Shown in pieces: positions 50,635 to 60,623 of a DNA stretch of 64,000 bases (within the stretch, counting starts at the first letter, position 1; each line of letters opens with the position of its first letter). Below the pieces are notes generated by a model. It ran no database searches. It was not told where the DNA came from and worked only from the letters and a program-made list of their open reading frames with translations. The DNA lies in the NCBI GenBank assembly GCA_031291055.1, contig JARLJU010000236.1:186001-250000 (forward strand), given 5' to 3'. The translations under genes and the position numbers were made by a program. The stretch comes from Rudaea sp. Lineage in GTDB: Bacteria > Pseudomonadota > Gammaproteobacteria > Xanthomonadales > Rhodanobacteraceae.

Positions 50635-51768
50635 ATGCACGCTGCGATCTTCCGCAGGACGATAAGCGCCCTCGGCGCACTGGTGCTGTTCGCACCGGTC
50701 GCGTACGTGTTCGCGCAATCCGCCGATGCGACTGCGAGCTACGCGATCGGGGTGCAGAACGGCGTACAGGACGTGCGCGCCAGCTGGACCCTTGCGATCA
50801 GCGGCGAATGGGCAACGGAGTGTCCGCCAACGCTGGAAAAAGTGGCTCTCGATGGTGCCACCGGCCTGCGCATCGATGCGCGCTCCGTGCTCGGCCTCTG
50901 CACGCGCCGCGCCATGCCGTTCTCGATCGAAGTAAATCCCGCCCTCGCGCTCGATCGCGGCGCATTGCCGGCCGGCGTCTACCATGTCAGCTTCTATGCA
51001 GCCGACGGTGCCCAGGCAAGGCCCAGGCTGCGCGCGTTCGCCCTGGTCGACCGCAGCGGCGCCGGTGCTGCGCGCATCGAGCCGGAAACAGGATTCTGGT
51101 GGGCGGCGAACAGCAACGAATCCGCCGCCGGCCGCACCGTGCTGAGCATCGAATTGCAGAATCAGCAGCTCAGCGTGGCCCTGATGAGCTATGACGCCTC
51201 GGGGCAGCCCGTCTGGCATTTCGGCGCCGCGCCGTATTCCGGGCGTACCGCGCACGTGCCGCTGCTGCACTTGCAGGGCGGCGGTGATCCTTTTTCGGCG
51301 GCAAGCGCGACGCCGCAGGGCGATGCCACCCTGACTCTCGACTTGCAATTCCAGACTGCCGCGCACGCCTCGGCGTGGCTCAGTCGCGTCGAAGGCAGCG
51401 CCGATGAGCCAAGCCTGCGCCTGCAGCCGCTGGATCTGGCGCGCATTCCTCTGGCCGCCACCGCCGACGGCAGCGTCTGGCAAGGCGACTGGGTCCTCGT
51501 CGATGACGCCAGCACGTCAGCGCAGCGTTTGCGCTTCGATCATTTCCTGGCGATTGACGCGGATCACTTCGAACTCGACGATGGCGCTGCCGGCATCGCG
51601 ATGATCTGTACACGCGATGCCACGCGACCCGAATTGCCACCGTCGGCGTGCGCGCTCAATCAGGGCAGCGGCGTCGACGCCAGCCGTTTCGATTCGGTCG
51701 CGATCGCACGCATGGATGGAACCCGCAGCAACGGGACTGCCATCCATCTGCTGCGGGTCACGCCCTAA
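50635..51768 (+). CDS. Exported protein with a Trp-rich repeat-type domain
   Basis: Protein of 377 aa with a signal peptide (ALGALVLFAPVAYVFAQ). Around residues 150-200 it has GFWWAANSNESAAGRT followed by YDASGQPVWHFGAA, the same W...SxxGxG...Y-x2-DG-P-W pattern as the C-terminal repeats of the metalloprotease at 47-49.5 kb. The rest is not recognised. Upstream lies TATACT (50597-50602) as a possible -10, and AAGGA serves as the SD. It ends convergently with a four-base overlap. Confidence 0.7.
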   Translation: MHAAIFRRTISALGALVLFAPVAYVFAQSADATASYAIGVQNGVQDVRASWTLAISGEWATECPPTLEKVALDGATGLRIDARSVLGLCTRRAMPFSIEVNPALALDRGALPAGVYHVSFYAADGAQARPRLRAFALVDRSGAGAARIEPETGFWWAANSNESAAGRTVLSIELQNQQLSVALMSYDASGQPVWHFGAAPYSGRTAHVPLLHLQGGGDPFSAASATPQGDATLTLDLQFQTAAHASAWLSRVEGSADEPSLRLQPLDLARIPLAATADGSVWQGDWVLVDDASTSAQRLRFDHFLAIDADHFELDDGAAGIAMICTRDATRPELPPSACALNQGSGVDASRFDSVAIARMDGTRSNGTAIHLLRVTP

Positions 51769-52157
51769 GCCGGATCGGGTTGGGCTGGAGCGGGTTGTGC
51801 CGTAGCTGCGGCAGTCGTCTCGAGCTGATCGAGAAAGTCCACGGCGCGGCGCAGGTGCGGAATCACGATCGACCCGCCCACCACCAGACCCACGCTGAAG
51901 ACCTCGAAAAACTCGTCGCGTGCCACGCCCGCCGCCCGGCATTCAGCAACGTGGTAGCTGATGCAGTCATCGCAGCGCAAAACAAGCGATGCAACCAGAC
52001 CGAGCATTTCCTTCGTGCGGGCCGGCAACGCGCCGTCCTTGTAGGTTTGCGTGTCGAGTGCGAAAAAGCGCCGCACGACCTGGTTGTCTTCGCCCAGGAT
52101 GCGCTCGTTCATGCGCTGCCGGAATGCGCTGAATTCGGCTGCCCGGTCGCCACTCAT
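51765..52157 (-). CDS. Carboxymuconolactone decarboxylase/AhpD-like protein
   Basis: Protein of 130 aa with the CMD/AhpD fold signature LRCDDCISYHVAECRAAG, which has a CxxC pair and His as in AhpD-type disulphide reductases. The N-terminal PARTKEMLGLVASLV is typical. It may act in peroxide or thiol redox chemistry. Its ATG overlaps the grxC stop by four bases. Confidence 0.88.
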   Translation of the reverse strand: MSGDRAAEFSAFRQRMNERILGEDNQVVRRFFALDTQTYKDGALPARTKEMLGLVASLVLRCDDCISYHVAECRAAGVARDEFFEVFSVGLVVGGSIVIPHLRRAVDFLDQLETTAAATAQPAPAQPDPA

Positions 52158-52414
52158 CGTGCCGACGCCAGGATCGTCGACAGCTTGCCGCTGCGATCGG
52201 CGGCGACCAGGTCATCGTAGCCGCCAACGTACTGGCCGGCGATGAAGATCTGCGGCACCGTGCGTCGCTGCGTACGCATCAGCATCTCGTCGCGCTTGGC
52301 CGGATCGGTATCGATACGGATTTCGGCGTAGTCCAGCCCTTTCTGCTTGAGCAGGTTCTTCGCCGCCACGCAGTAGGCGCAGATGCCACTGGTATAGATT
52401 TCGACCTTTGCCAT
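52154..52414 (-). CDS. grxC: Glutaredoxin 3 (GrxC-like)
   Basis: Protein of 86 aa with the thioredoxin fold. The active site is CAYC (Cys11, Cys14) in place of the common CPYC. TVPQIFIAGQYVGGYDDL is the conserved cis-Pro and glutathione-binding region. It reduces protein and glutathione disulphides. It is co-translated with the AhpD-like gene. Confidence 0.93.
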   Translation of the reverse strand: MAKVEIYTSGICAYCVAAKNLLKQKGLDYAEIRIDTDPAKRDEMLMRTQRRTVPQIFIAGQYVGGYDDLVAADRSGKLSTILASAR

Positions 52415-52664
52415 TTTGCTGTTCTCTTTTCGTTTGCCGGATCCGCAATGCTGCATCGCCAAATAACCCGGAAATATGGAAACCGCCAATATGGGTACAT
52501 CGTAGCCTCGTGCAAGTGTAGCGCGGCGGTCGCCGAGGCAAGAAGCACCGCAGTCCGGACCTGGCAGGTTAACCCCGGCTGAGCGCAATTCCTGCCGCTG
52601 TGGCCGCGAACCAAAGTTCGCGCTAAGGTGTCAAAGTCGCCCGCAGTGTTCTCTGGTCTTGCCG

Positions 52665-54479
52665 ATGTTGCGCAACCCCATCGCTTTTCTCCTGGTTCTG
52701 GCCTGCACCCTGCTGGCGGGAGCCCCTGCGCGTGCCGTGGATACGCAGCTGCCGAGCATGGGCAGCTCGGCCGGCACCGTAGCCTCGCCGGAAGAGCAGC
52801 GCCAATACGGTTTCTACGTGCTGCATGAACTGCGCAACCAGGCCCAGGTGCTCGACGATGCGTTGTTGAACGACTACCTAAATACCCTGGGCTACCGATT
52901 GGTGTCGTACAGCCCGCGCCCCGATCAGCCATTCACGTTTTTTGTGGTTCGAGATCCATCGATCAATGCGTTTGCGCTGCCCGGCGGCTTCGTCGGAGTC
53001 AATGCCGGCCTGATTACCACGACTGCCAATGAAAGCGAACTTGCCGCGGTACTCGCGCACGAGATTTCCCACGTTACCCAGCAGCATCTCGTGCGCGCCG
53101 TGGAGGCGGAACAGAAGTACGCGCCGTTGCTGGTTCTGGCGATGGTCGGAGCCATCGTCGCATCGGCGCATCAGAGTCCCTACAGCACCAGCAATTCGGA
53201 CATCGGCGCCATCGCAACGGCCGAGGGACTGGCGGCGCAGATGCAGATCAATTTCACCCGCGCCGACGAATCCGAAGCCGATCGTGTCGGCATCCAGACG
53301 CTGGCCAAGGCCAATTTCGATCCCGACGCCATGGCGGATTTTTTCGGACGCATGCAGCGCGTGCTGCGCCCGGGTTTCGACGAGAACGATATTCCGGCAT
53401 TGCTGATGGATCATCCGGTCACCACCGAACGCATCAGCGAAGCCAAAGCCCGCGCGGAGACCCTGAAGAAGGAAATGGAAGCCACGGTGACGGTTGGCCA
53501 GACACAGGCCGATGGATCCGAGGAGACCGTGTCGTCGACGAAGGAGCGGGTCTCGACCAAGAATGATGAAAGCACTTCCACCGGCAGCGGCGCCGGTGCG
53601 GCAACGCAGATCAACTCCAACCTGCTATGGCCTTCATCGCTCAGCCGGAATTCGAGCGCCGCGCTCAACGAACTGGTCAGGCCCAGAGAAAGCCGCGAAC
53701 GTCAGCGCAGCCGGTCGCAGGCCTACTACGAACTGATGCGCGAGCGCTCGCGCGTGCTGGCATCGGATCGCCCGGCCCAGATGCTGGCGTACTACGCCGA
53801 CAATCTGCGTGACGACAAGAATTTCGACACGACCGCCAATCGCTACGGTTATGCGCTGGCGCTGGTGCGTGCCGGCGATGCGAAGAAATCGCGGGAAGTG
53901 GCGCAGAAACTGGTTGCCGAGCAGCCCGGCAACCTGGTCTTCCAGCTTGCGCTCGGTCGCGCCGAACTGATGTCGGGCGCCCGGGATGCCGCCCTGCAAC
54001 GCTTCACCCATCTGGAGACCGATTTTCCGGACAACCGGGCCCTTGCGCTGGCCCATGCCGAAGCCTTGGTGCAGGTCGATGACAAAGCCAGTGCCAAGCG
54101 CGCACAGGAACTGCTGCGGCCGCAGATCGCCCAGGACGACGAAGACCCCGACCTGCAAGTCGCGTTCGCGCGTGCCAGCGAACTCGCCGGGGAACCGGTT
54201 CGCGCCGGTGAAGCCCACGCCGCCGCGGCTTATCTGAACGGCCGCGCCGAGGATGCCCTGAATCAGCTCAAACAACTGACCAAACGCAACGATCTGGACT
54301 ACTACCAGCGCACACGCATCGAGGCGCGCATCGCCGAAATGACGCCGACTGTTCTCGAATTGCGCAGACGCAAGATCAAACCCTCCGACCAAGGCTCATT
54401 TGCCACGCCGGTTTCCCAGTGTGGATCAAGCGCTTGCGTGCGCCTGTCATCGCCGCGTAATAATTCTCCGCTGCAATAG
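52665..54479 (+). CDS. bepA: M48 metalloprotease with TPR region, BepA-like
   Basis: Periplasmic protein of 604 aa that in E. coli assists outer-membrane protein assembly and quality control. The signal peptide ([21 protein letters not shown]) precedes the M48 domain with [10 protein letters not shown] and the third-ligand segment ESEADRVG. A Ser/Thr/Glu linker about residues 280-320 leads to TPR-like helices. It is longer than E. coli BepA (about 490 aa), with extra linker and a C-terminal tail. The ATG at 52665 is preferred to a TTG six bases earlier. Confidence 0.92.
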   Translation: MLRNPIAFLLVLACTLLAGAPARAVDTQLPSMGSSAGTVASPEEQRQYGFYVLHELRNQAQVLDDALLNDYLNTLGYRLVSYSPRPDQPFTFFVVRDPSINAFALPGGFVGVNAGLITTTANESELAAVLAHEISHVTQQHLVRAVEAEQKYAPLLVLAMVGAIVASAHQSPYSTSNSDIGAIATAEGLAAQMQINFTRADESEADRVGIQTLAKANFDPDAMADFFGRMQRVLRPGFDENDIPALLMDHPVTTERISEAKARAETLKKEMEATVTVGQTQADGSEETVSSTKERVSTKNDESTSTGSGAGAATQINSNLLWPSSLSRNSSAALNELVRPRESRERQRSRSQAYYELMRERSRVLASDRPAQMLAYYADNLRDDKNFDTTANRYGYALALVRAGDAKKSREVAQKLVAEQPGNLVFQLALGRAELMSGARDAALQRFTHLETDFPDNRALALAHAEALVQVDDKASAKRAQELLRPQIAQDDEDPDLQVAFARASELAGEPVRAGEAHAAAAYLNGRAEDALNQLKQLTKRNDLDYYQRTRIEARIAEMTPTVLELRRRKIKPSDQGSFATPVSQCGSSACVRLSSPRNNSPLQ

Positions 54480-54523
54480 GCTCGTCATACGAGCGCGCCG
54501 CTGCGGCGTATCGCGGAATAATT

Positions 54524-55219
54524 GTGCAAAAACATATCCTGATCGTCGAAGACGAACCCGCCATCCGCGACATGGTGGCATTCGCGTTGCGCAGGGCGGG
54601 TATGGATCCGGCACACGCCGCGGATGCGCGCACTGCGCAAAACATGATCGTGGAACGCGTACCCGATCTTATCCTGCTCGACTGGATGCTGCCGGGAATG
54701 AGCGGCCTGGATCTGGCGCGACGCCTGCGCAAGGAAGACCTTACCCGCGACGTGCCGATCATCATGCTGACGGCGCGCGGTGAGGAAACCGATCGCGTCG
54801 GCGGCCTGGAAGCCGGTGTCGACGACTATGTCGTGAAGCCCTTCTCCCCGCGCGAACTGATTGCGCGCATTAACGCGGTGATGCGGCGCACGCACGGCAC
54901 CGACGCCGATGGCATCGTCGAGGTCGGCGGGCTGAAGATAGACAGCGCCGCTCATCGCGTCTATGCCGGCGTCGAAACGGTGCCGATCGGTCCGACCGAG
55001 TATCGCCTGCTGCATTTTTTCATGACCCATGCCGAACGCGTGTATTCGCGCAGCCAGCTGCTCGATTATGTCTGGGGCGGCAGCGTGTACGTCGAGGAAC
55101 GCACCGTCGACGTGCATATCCGGCGCCTGCGCAAGACCCTGGAACCCTATGCCTGTGACGCCCTCGTGCAGACCGTGCGTGGCGCCGGCTATCGCTTCTC
55201 GACCACGCCATCGGCATGA
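54524..55219 (+). CDS. phoB: Phosphate regulon response regulator PhoB
   Basis: Protein of 231 aa. The receiver domain has the acidic pair in VEDE, phosphoacceptor Asp in LLDWMLPG and Lys in VVKPFSP. The winged-helix domain has [20 protein letters not shown] and [14 protein letters not shown]. It activates the pho regulon at low phosphate. The start is GTG at 54524-54526 after a GGAA SD. It is followed by phoR and ppk-ppx; no Pho box was looked for exhaustively. Confidence 0.95.
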   Translation: MQKHILIVEDEPAIRDMVAFALRRAGMDPAHAADARTAQNMIVERVPDLILLDWMLPGMSGLDLARRLRKEDLTRDVPIIMLTARGEETDRVGGLEAGVDDYVVKPFSPRELIARINAVMRRTHGTDADGIVEVGGLKIDSAAHRVYAGVETVPIGPTEYRLLHFFMTHAERVYSRSQLLDYVWGGSVYVEERTVDVHIRRLRKTLEPYACDALVQTVRGAGYRFSTTPSA

Positions 55220-55365
55220 CTCGCGGTGCCTTTGCCGCGGCCCCCGGCACGCTGCAAATGTGGCATTATGGACAATGGGTTGATGTGAATTCGTATAACT
55301 GCCGCAGTAAAGCCCGGCGACGCGCCCGCATCCGCGGTGATTGCGCCGAGACACAACGGTGACCG

Positions 55366-56688
55366 ATGCATCTGCAATTCCTGCGCAGCCATGCCTGGCA
55401 AGTGTCACTGGGGCGATTCATCGTCCTGCTGGCAACCGCGCTCGTCGTAGGCCTGCCCCTGCATGTGGCCATGTACACGGTACTTGCGGCGCTGCTCGGG
55501 TATTCGCTGTGGTCACTGGTCAGCCTGTACCAGATGCAAGCGTGGCTGCGTTCGCGCCGCTGGCGCCCGCCGCCGGAGGATCGCGGCGTGTGGTCTGATA
55601 TTTCCACGCATGTATACACGCGGCTGCACGCCGAGCGTTCGCGCAAACGGCGTCTGATCAACCTGCTGCGCGCCTTCCGCGAGGCCGCCGCGGCATTGCC
55701 GGACGGCGTCGTCGTCCTGACCAAGGGCCGCAGCATCCTCTGGTTCAACGAAGCGGCCGTACGCCTGCTGGGCCTGTCGGCGCCGCGCGACCGGCGCGCG
55801 CATATCGATCCCTTCCTGCCGCCGCTGGCCAAAGCCTGGATCACCCAGGAGCCGGCGTCGGAACCGTTGCGCGAAGTCACCTCCCCATGCAGCGAGAGCG
55901 TGCGTCTTTCATTCCGCCTGATTCCGTACTCGGCCGAACACATGCTCCTGGTCGTGCGCGACGTGACGCCGCTGGCGCGGCTTGAGCAGGTGCGCCGCGA
56001 TTTTGTCGCCAACGTGTCGCATGAATTGCGTACGCCCCTCACCGTCCTCCACGGCTATCTGGAAATGATCGAGCCCGACGTCACGCCTGAACTTGCGCCG
56101 ATCCTTGCCGACCTGCGCGGACAATCCCGGCGCATGACCCAGATCGTCGAGGACCTGCTTACCCTGTCGCGGCTGGAAGCGCAGCAGCAGCCGGCACAGG
56201 ATCGCGTGCCGATGCGGGTGTTGCTGAACAGTCTTCGGCGCGAGGCCGAAGGGCTGTCGCAGGGCCGCCACACGATCAATCTGGTGCGCACCTGCGAAGC
56301 GGACCTGCGCGGATCGACCGACTACCTGCACAGCGCGTTTTCCAATCTCGTATCCAATGCCGTTCGCTACACGCCGGAAGGTGGCCGCATCGAGATTTCC
56401 TGGCAGGCGACGGCCGACGGCGGCGCACGCTTCGCCGTGGCCGACACCGGTTACGGGATTCCCGCCGAACATCTGCCGCGCATCACCGAGCGCTTCTATC
56501 GCGTCTCGACCAGCCGCTCGCGCGAGACCGGTGGTACCGGGCTCGGATTGTCGATCGTCAAGCACGTATTGCAGTTGCACGAAGCCCGGCTCGGCATCGA
56601 CAGCGAGGTCGGTATCGGCAGCACCTTCAGCGCCGTTTTCGACCATGAGCGCCTGCTCGCGCCGCAGACCACGCCCGAGGATACCTGA
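55366..56688 (+). CDS. phoR: Phosphate regulon sensor kinase PhoR
   Basis: Membrane histidine kinase of 440 aa. Two N-terminal transmembrane segments (RFIVLLATALVVGLPL, VLAALLGYSLWSLVSLY) give a short periplasmic loop. A PAS-like domain (LPDGVVVL...ILWFNEAA) follows. The H box is NVSHELRTPLTVLHGY; N, G1 and G2 boxes are NLVSNAVRYT, DTGYGIP and GGTGLGLS. Its partner is PhoB, 146 bases upstream. Confidence 0.95.
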   Translation: MHLQFLRSHAWQVSLGRFIVLLATALVVGLPLHVAMYTVLAALLGYSLWSLVSLYQMQAWLRSRRWRPPPEDRGVWSDISTHVYTRLHAERSRKRRLINLLRAFREAAAALPDGVVVLTKGRSILWFNEAAVRLLGLSAPRDRRAHIDPFLPPLAKAWITQEPASEPLREVTSPCSESVRLSFRLIPYSAEHMLLVVRDVTPLARLEQVRRDFVANVSHELRTPLTVLHGYLEMIEPDVTPELAPILADLRGQSRRMTQIVEDLLTLSRLEAQQQPAQDRVPMRVLLNSLRREAEGLSQGRHTINLVRTCEADLRGSTDYLHSAFSNLVSNAVRYTPEGGRIEISWQATADGGARFAVADTGYGIPAEHLPRITERFYRVSTSRSRETGGTGLGLSIVKHVLQLHEARLGIDSEVGIGSTFSAVFDHERLLAPQTTPEDT

Positions 56689-56785
56689 GCACGCGTTTGA
56701 CACACGGTTTCGCTATCATTGCGGCTCTGCCCGCCGCCCGGCCGACTGACCGTATCAAAAATATATACTTTTCCCTTAGTAAAAA

Positions 56786-58858
56786 ATGACCAGCACGCCA
56801 AATCTCAAGGATCCGGATCTCTATCTCAATCGCGAGCTGGCGCAACTGGAGTTCAACTTCCGTGTGCTCGCGCAGGCGCAGGATCCGACCGTGCCTCTGC
56901 TCGAACGCCTGCGCTTCCTGTGCATTTCCAATTCGAACCTGGACGAATTCTTCGAAGTGCAGGTGGCGATCCTGCGCCATCATGTCGCCTTCGGCGATGC
57001 CCTGCCCGGCCCGGATGGAATGTTGCCGAGCGAGCTGTTGACCCGCATCCGTCATCGCGCACTGGAGCTGGTGCGCACGCACTACGCATTCTGGAACGAT
57101 ACCCTGTTGCCGGAACTCGAACGCGAAGGCATTCGCTTCATCTCGCGGGGCAAGTGGACGCTCAAGCAACAGCGCTGGCTGCAGGGCTACTTCCAGAATG
57201 AAGTGCTGCCGGTGCTGTCGCCGCTGGGGCTCGATCCGGCCCATCCATTCCCGCGCATCCTCAACAAGAGCCTGAATCTGATCGTTTCGCTGCGCGGCAC
57301 CGATGCCTTCGGCCGCGAAGGGCATATGGCCCTGGTGCGCGCGCCACGTTCGCTGCCGCGCATCATCCGCCTGCCGCAGGAAGTTGCCGACGCACCTTAC
57401 GATTTCGTATTCCTGTCCAGCATCCTGCTGCAATTCGTCGATGAATTGTTCCCCGGCATGCGCGTGAATGGCGCCTATCAGTTCCGCGTCACCCGCAACA
57501 GCGAGTTGTTCGTGGACGAGGAGGATGTCGAGAATCTTGCGCTTGCATTGCGCGATGAACTGCGCGGACGCGGTTTTGCCAAGGCGGTGCGGCTGGAGAT
57601 CGCCGAAAGCTGCCCGAAGGCCGTCGCGGAATTCCTCATGCGCAACTTCGAACTGGGCGAGAGCGAAGTCTACCGCTGCGCCGGTCCGGTCAACGTGCAC
57701 CGGATCACGGCCATCTACGATCAGGTCGAACGGCCGGATCTGAAATTCCCCAAGTTTGTGCCGCGACTTGTCGCTGCGGTAAGTGCGGAACGCAACCTGT
57801 TCGAGGCGATCGCCGAACGCGACATCCTGCTGCACCACCCGTTCGAATCGTTCGGCGCTGTGGTCGAACTGGTCAAGCAGGCCAGCCTGGATGCGGACGT
57901 GCTCGCGATGAAGCAGACGCTTTATCGCACCGGCCCGGATTCGCCTCTGGTCAATTCGCTGATCGATGCAGCGCGCGCCGGAAAGGATGTGACCGTCGTC
58001 ATCGAGCTGCGCGCGCGCTTCGATGAAGAGGCCAACATCGTGCTGGCCAACCGCCTGCAGGAAGCCGGCGTGCAGGTTGTCTATGGCGTCGTCGGCTACA
58101 AGACCCATGCCAAGATGCTGCTGATCGTGCGCCGGGAACAAGGTGTACTTCGCCGCTACGTACACTTGTCCACCGGCAACTATCACCAGATCACCTCGCG
58201 CCTGTACACCGATTTCGGACTGATGACGGCCGACCCCGACATCGGCAGCGATACGCACAAGCTGTTCCAGCAGATTTCCGGCCTGGGTCCGGTGATCGAA
58301 CTCAAGCGCCTGCTGCAGTCGCCGTTCAGCCTGCACAAAAGCATCATGCACAAGATCGAGCGCGAGATCGCAAACGTCGGCGCCGGCAAGCCGGCTCGCA
58401 TCCTCGCCAAGATGAATGCGCTGAATGAACCCAGCGTGGTGGAGCTTCTCTACAAGGCCTCGTGCGCGGGCGTGAGCATCGACCTGATCGTGCGCGGCGC
58501 CTGCACGATCCGGCCCGGAGTGCCCGGCATATCCGACAATATCCGCGTGCGCTCGGTCGTCGGCCGCTTCCTCGAGCACAGCCGCGTGTACTGGTTTGCC
58601 AACGGCGGCGAGCCTGAAATCTTCTGTTCCAGCGCCGACTGGATGGAACGCAACCTACTGCGCCGGATCGAGGTGTGCTTTCCGATTCTGGATGCCGAAC
58701 TGGCCCAGCGTGTCTACGACGAAGCGCTGGACACCTACCTGGCCGACAACGTCCAGGCCTGGATCCTCCACGCCGACGGCCATTACGAACGCGCCAGCCC
58801 CGGCGAAGATCCGCCGCACTCGGCACAGCAGGCGCTGCTGGCCAAGCTCTGCCCTTGA
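56786..58858 (+). CDS. ppk1: Polyphosphate kinase 1
   Basis: Protein of 690 aa that makes polyphosphate from ATP. The N domain begins YLNRELAQLEFNFRVL. The catalytic histidines lie in GYKTHAKMLLI (autophosphorylated His) and the HLSTGNYH segment, with DLIVRGACTIRPG near the C-terminus. It has no visible SD; TATACT (56764-56769) lies 16 bases before the ATG. It precedes ppx. Confidence 0.97.
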   Translation: MTSTPNLKDPDLYLNRELAQLEFNFRVLAQAQDPTVPLLERLRFLCISNSNLDEFFEVQVAILRHHVAFGDALPGPDGMLPSELLTRIRHRALELVRTHYAFWNDTLLPELEREGIRFISRGKWTLKQQRWLQGYFQNEVLPVLSPLGLDPAHPFPRILNKSLNLIVSLRGTDAFGREGHMALVRAPRSLPRIIRLPQEVADAPYDFVFLSSILLQFVDELFPGMRVNGAYQFRVTRNSELFVDEEDVENLALALRDELRGRGFAKAVRLEIAESCPKAVAEFLMRNFELGESEVYRCAGPVNVHRITAIYDQVERPDLKFPKFVPRLVAAVSAERNLFEAIAERDILLHHPFESFGAVVELVKQASLDADVLAMKQTLYRTGPDSPLVNSLIDAARAGKDVTVVIELRARFDEEANIVLANRLQEAGVQVVYGVVGYKTHAKMLLIVRREQGVLRRYVHLSTGNYHQITSRLYTDFGLMTADPDIGSDTHKLFQQISGLGPVIELKRLLQSPFSLHKSIMHKIEREIANVGAGKPARILAKMNALNEPSVVELLYKASCAGVSIDLIVRGACTIRPGVPGISDNIRVRSVVGRFLEHSRVYWFANGGEPEIFCSSADWMERNLLRRIEVCFPILDAELAQRVYDEALDTYLADNVQAWILHADGHYERASPGEDPPHSAQQALLAKLCP

Positions 58859-58987
58859 TCTTCTGCGCAGGATGGTTTCGTGCAGGCGGGTGCGCAGGTG
58901 AGATGGAACGAAGATTGCGGTCGCGGTTACGGAACTGGACGCCTGCATGTCACAATCCGGTTTCCAGCCAATCCGCAGGATCAGTCA

Positions 58988-60523
58988 GTGTCCGACGGCG
59001 CAAATTCGCCCATCCGCGACGGTGAGCTCCTGGCTGCCGCGGACCTGGGCTCCAACAGTTTCCACCTGGTCGTCGCACGCTATGAACATGGCGAGTTGCG
59101 TGTGATCGACCGTCTGCGCGACAGCGTGCGCCTGGCCGCCGGGTTGCGCAGCGATGGCAGCCTTGAACCCGCGCGTCGCGACAAGGCCCTGGCCTGCCTG
59201 GCCCGGTTCGGCCAGCGCCTGCGCGTGCTGCCGCCGGGACGCGTGCGCGCCGTGGCCACGAACACGGTCCGCCGTCTGAGCGAACCCGCGGCGTTTCTCG
59301 GCCCGGCCGAACAGGCACTGGGGCATCCGATCGAGGTCGTGTCCGGACGCGAGGAAGCGCGCCTGATCTACCTCGGCGTTGCGCATGGAATTCCGGATTC
59401 GCCGGAGCGCCGACTGGTCATCGACATCGGCGGCGGCAGTACCGAATTCATCATCGGCCAGCATTTCGAGGCGCTGGAGAAGGAAAGCCTGCAGATGGGC
59501 TGCATCGCCAGCACGCAGCGGTTTTTCAGCGACGGCAAGCTGAGCCACAAGCGCTGGAAGCAGGCGCAGACCGAGATCGCCGTGGAGTTCCAGCAGTTCG
59601 CCGCCGACTACCGCACGCACGGCTGGGGCGAAACGATCGGCTCCTCGGGCACGATCAAGGCGATCGGCAATGTGCTGCAGACCGCCGGCTGGTGCGACAG
59701 CGGCATCACGCGCGCCGCGCTCGAACACATGCGCGATGCGATGCTGGAATGCGCCAGCATCGAGCGGCTGCGCCTGCCTGGCCTGTCCGAAGAGCGCGCC
59801 AGCGTCATTGCCGGCGGCGTAGCCATTCTCGAGGCAGCATTCACCGCACTCGACCTGAAGCAGATGCGCATCTGCGACACCGCGATGCGCGAAGGCCTGC
59901 TCTACGACATGATCGGCCGCGCCGAGCACCGCGATCCACGCGCCGCGAGTATCGATGCGCTGGCGCAGCGCTATGCGGTGGATCGCGCACATGCGGCGCG
60001 TGTCGAAGTCACTGCCTTGTCGCTGTTCGACCAGGTCGCGCACAACTGGCAACTCGGGCAGGCCGAGCACGACTGGTTGTCGTGGGCAACGCGCATCCAC
60101 GAAATCGGGCTGGCCATCGCGCACAGCCAGCACCATCTGCACGGCGCATACATCGTGGAAAATTCCGATCTGGCCGGATTCACGCGCCACGAGCAACAGG
60201 TGCTGGCGGCGATCCTGCGCAATCACCGGCGCAAACCCGATGATGCCGTATTGCGCGCCCTGCCCGAACGTTTGCGTCGTCCCACGGCGCGCGTCACGGC
60301 ACTGTTGCGGCTGGCAGTACTGCTGCAGCGCGGCCGCGCCGCCGATCCGCCGCCGCCGCTGGAGCTGCTGGCCGACGACAAGCTGCTGCAACTGAAGCTG
60401 CCGCGCGCGTGGCTCGATACGCATCCGCTGACGCGGGCGGACCTGGATCAGGAACGCGACTACCTCAAGCAGTTCGAAATCAAGCTGCAGGTGCGCGACG
60501 GCGAAAAAGTGGCGGCTGCATAG
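58988..60523 (+). CDS. ppx: Exopolyphosphatase
   Basis: Protein of 511 aa in the Ppx/GppA actin-fold family, degrading polyphosphate. The ATPase motifs are ADLGSNSFHLVV and DIGGGSTEFI; the catalytic Glu is in SGREEARLIY. A C-terminal HD-like domain follows from about 310. A GTG at 58988-58990 with AGGA at seven bases gives normal length; the frame extends upstream to 58880 without support. It may alternatively have GppA activity. Confidence 0.94.
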   Translation: MSDGANSPIRDGELLAAADLGSNSFHLVVARYEHGELRVIDRLRDSVRLAAGLRSDGSLEPARRDKALACLARFGQRLRVLPPGRVRAVATNTVRRLSEPAAFLGPAEQALGHPIEVVSGREEARLIYLGVAHGIPDSPERRLVIDIGGGSTEFIIGQHFEALEKESLQMGCIASTQRFFSDGKLSHKRWKQAQTEIAVEFQQFAADYRTHGWGETIGSSGTIKAIGNVLQTAGWCDSGITRAALEHMRDAMLECASIERLRLPGLSEERASVIAGGVAILEAAFTALDLKQMRICDTAMREGLLYDMIGRAEHRDPRAASIDALAQRYAVDRAHAARVEVTALSLFDQVAHNWQLGQAEHDWLSWATRIHEIGLAIAHSQHHLHGAYIVENSDLAGFTRHEQQVLAAILRNHRRKPDDAVLRALPERLRRPTARVTALLRLAVLLQRGRAADPPPPLELLADDKLLQLKLPRAWLDTHPLTRADLDQERDYLKQFEIKLQVRDGEKVAAA

Positions 60524-60623
60524 CGGACCACGGCCGTTCCAATCGATGCTGACACCGCGGCGAGCATGTCGCCCGTATTCTGCGTATCATTTGCCATCCG
60601 CATTTTTCCATCGGGAGTTCACC

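Noticed and set aside
44377..52414. Genomic island from accessory exported proteins
   Set aside because: Core genes (thiD, idh, grxC) are interleaved and no integrase, attachment repeats or clear composition change is visible.
53900..54479. Frameshift at the C-terminus of bepA because of the odd tail
   Set aside because: The TPR-like region reads through normally and the extra residues end at a single stop; no alternative frame continues a recognisable domain.
56627..58579. Leftward frame of 650 codons opposite ppk1
   Set aside because: Mirror of ppk1; same reasoning, as also for the 479-codon frame opposite ppx at 58985-60424.
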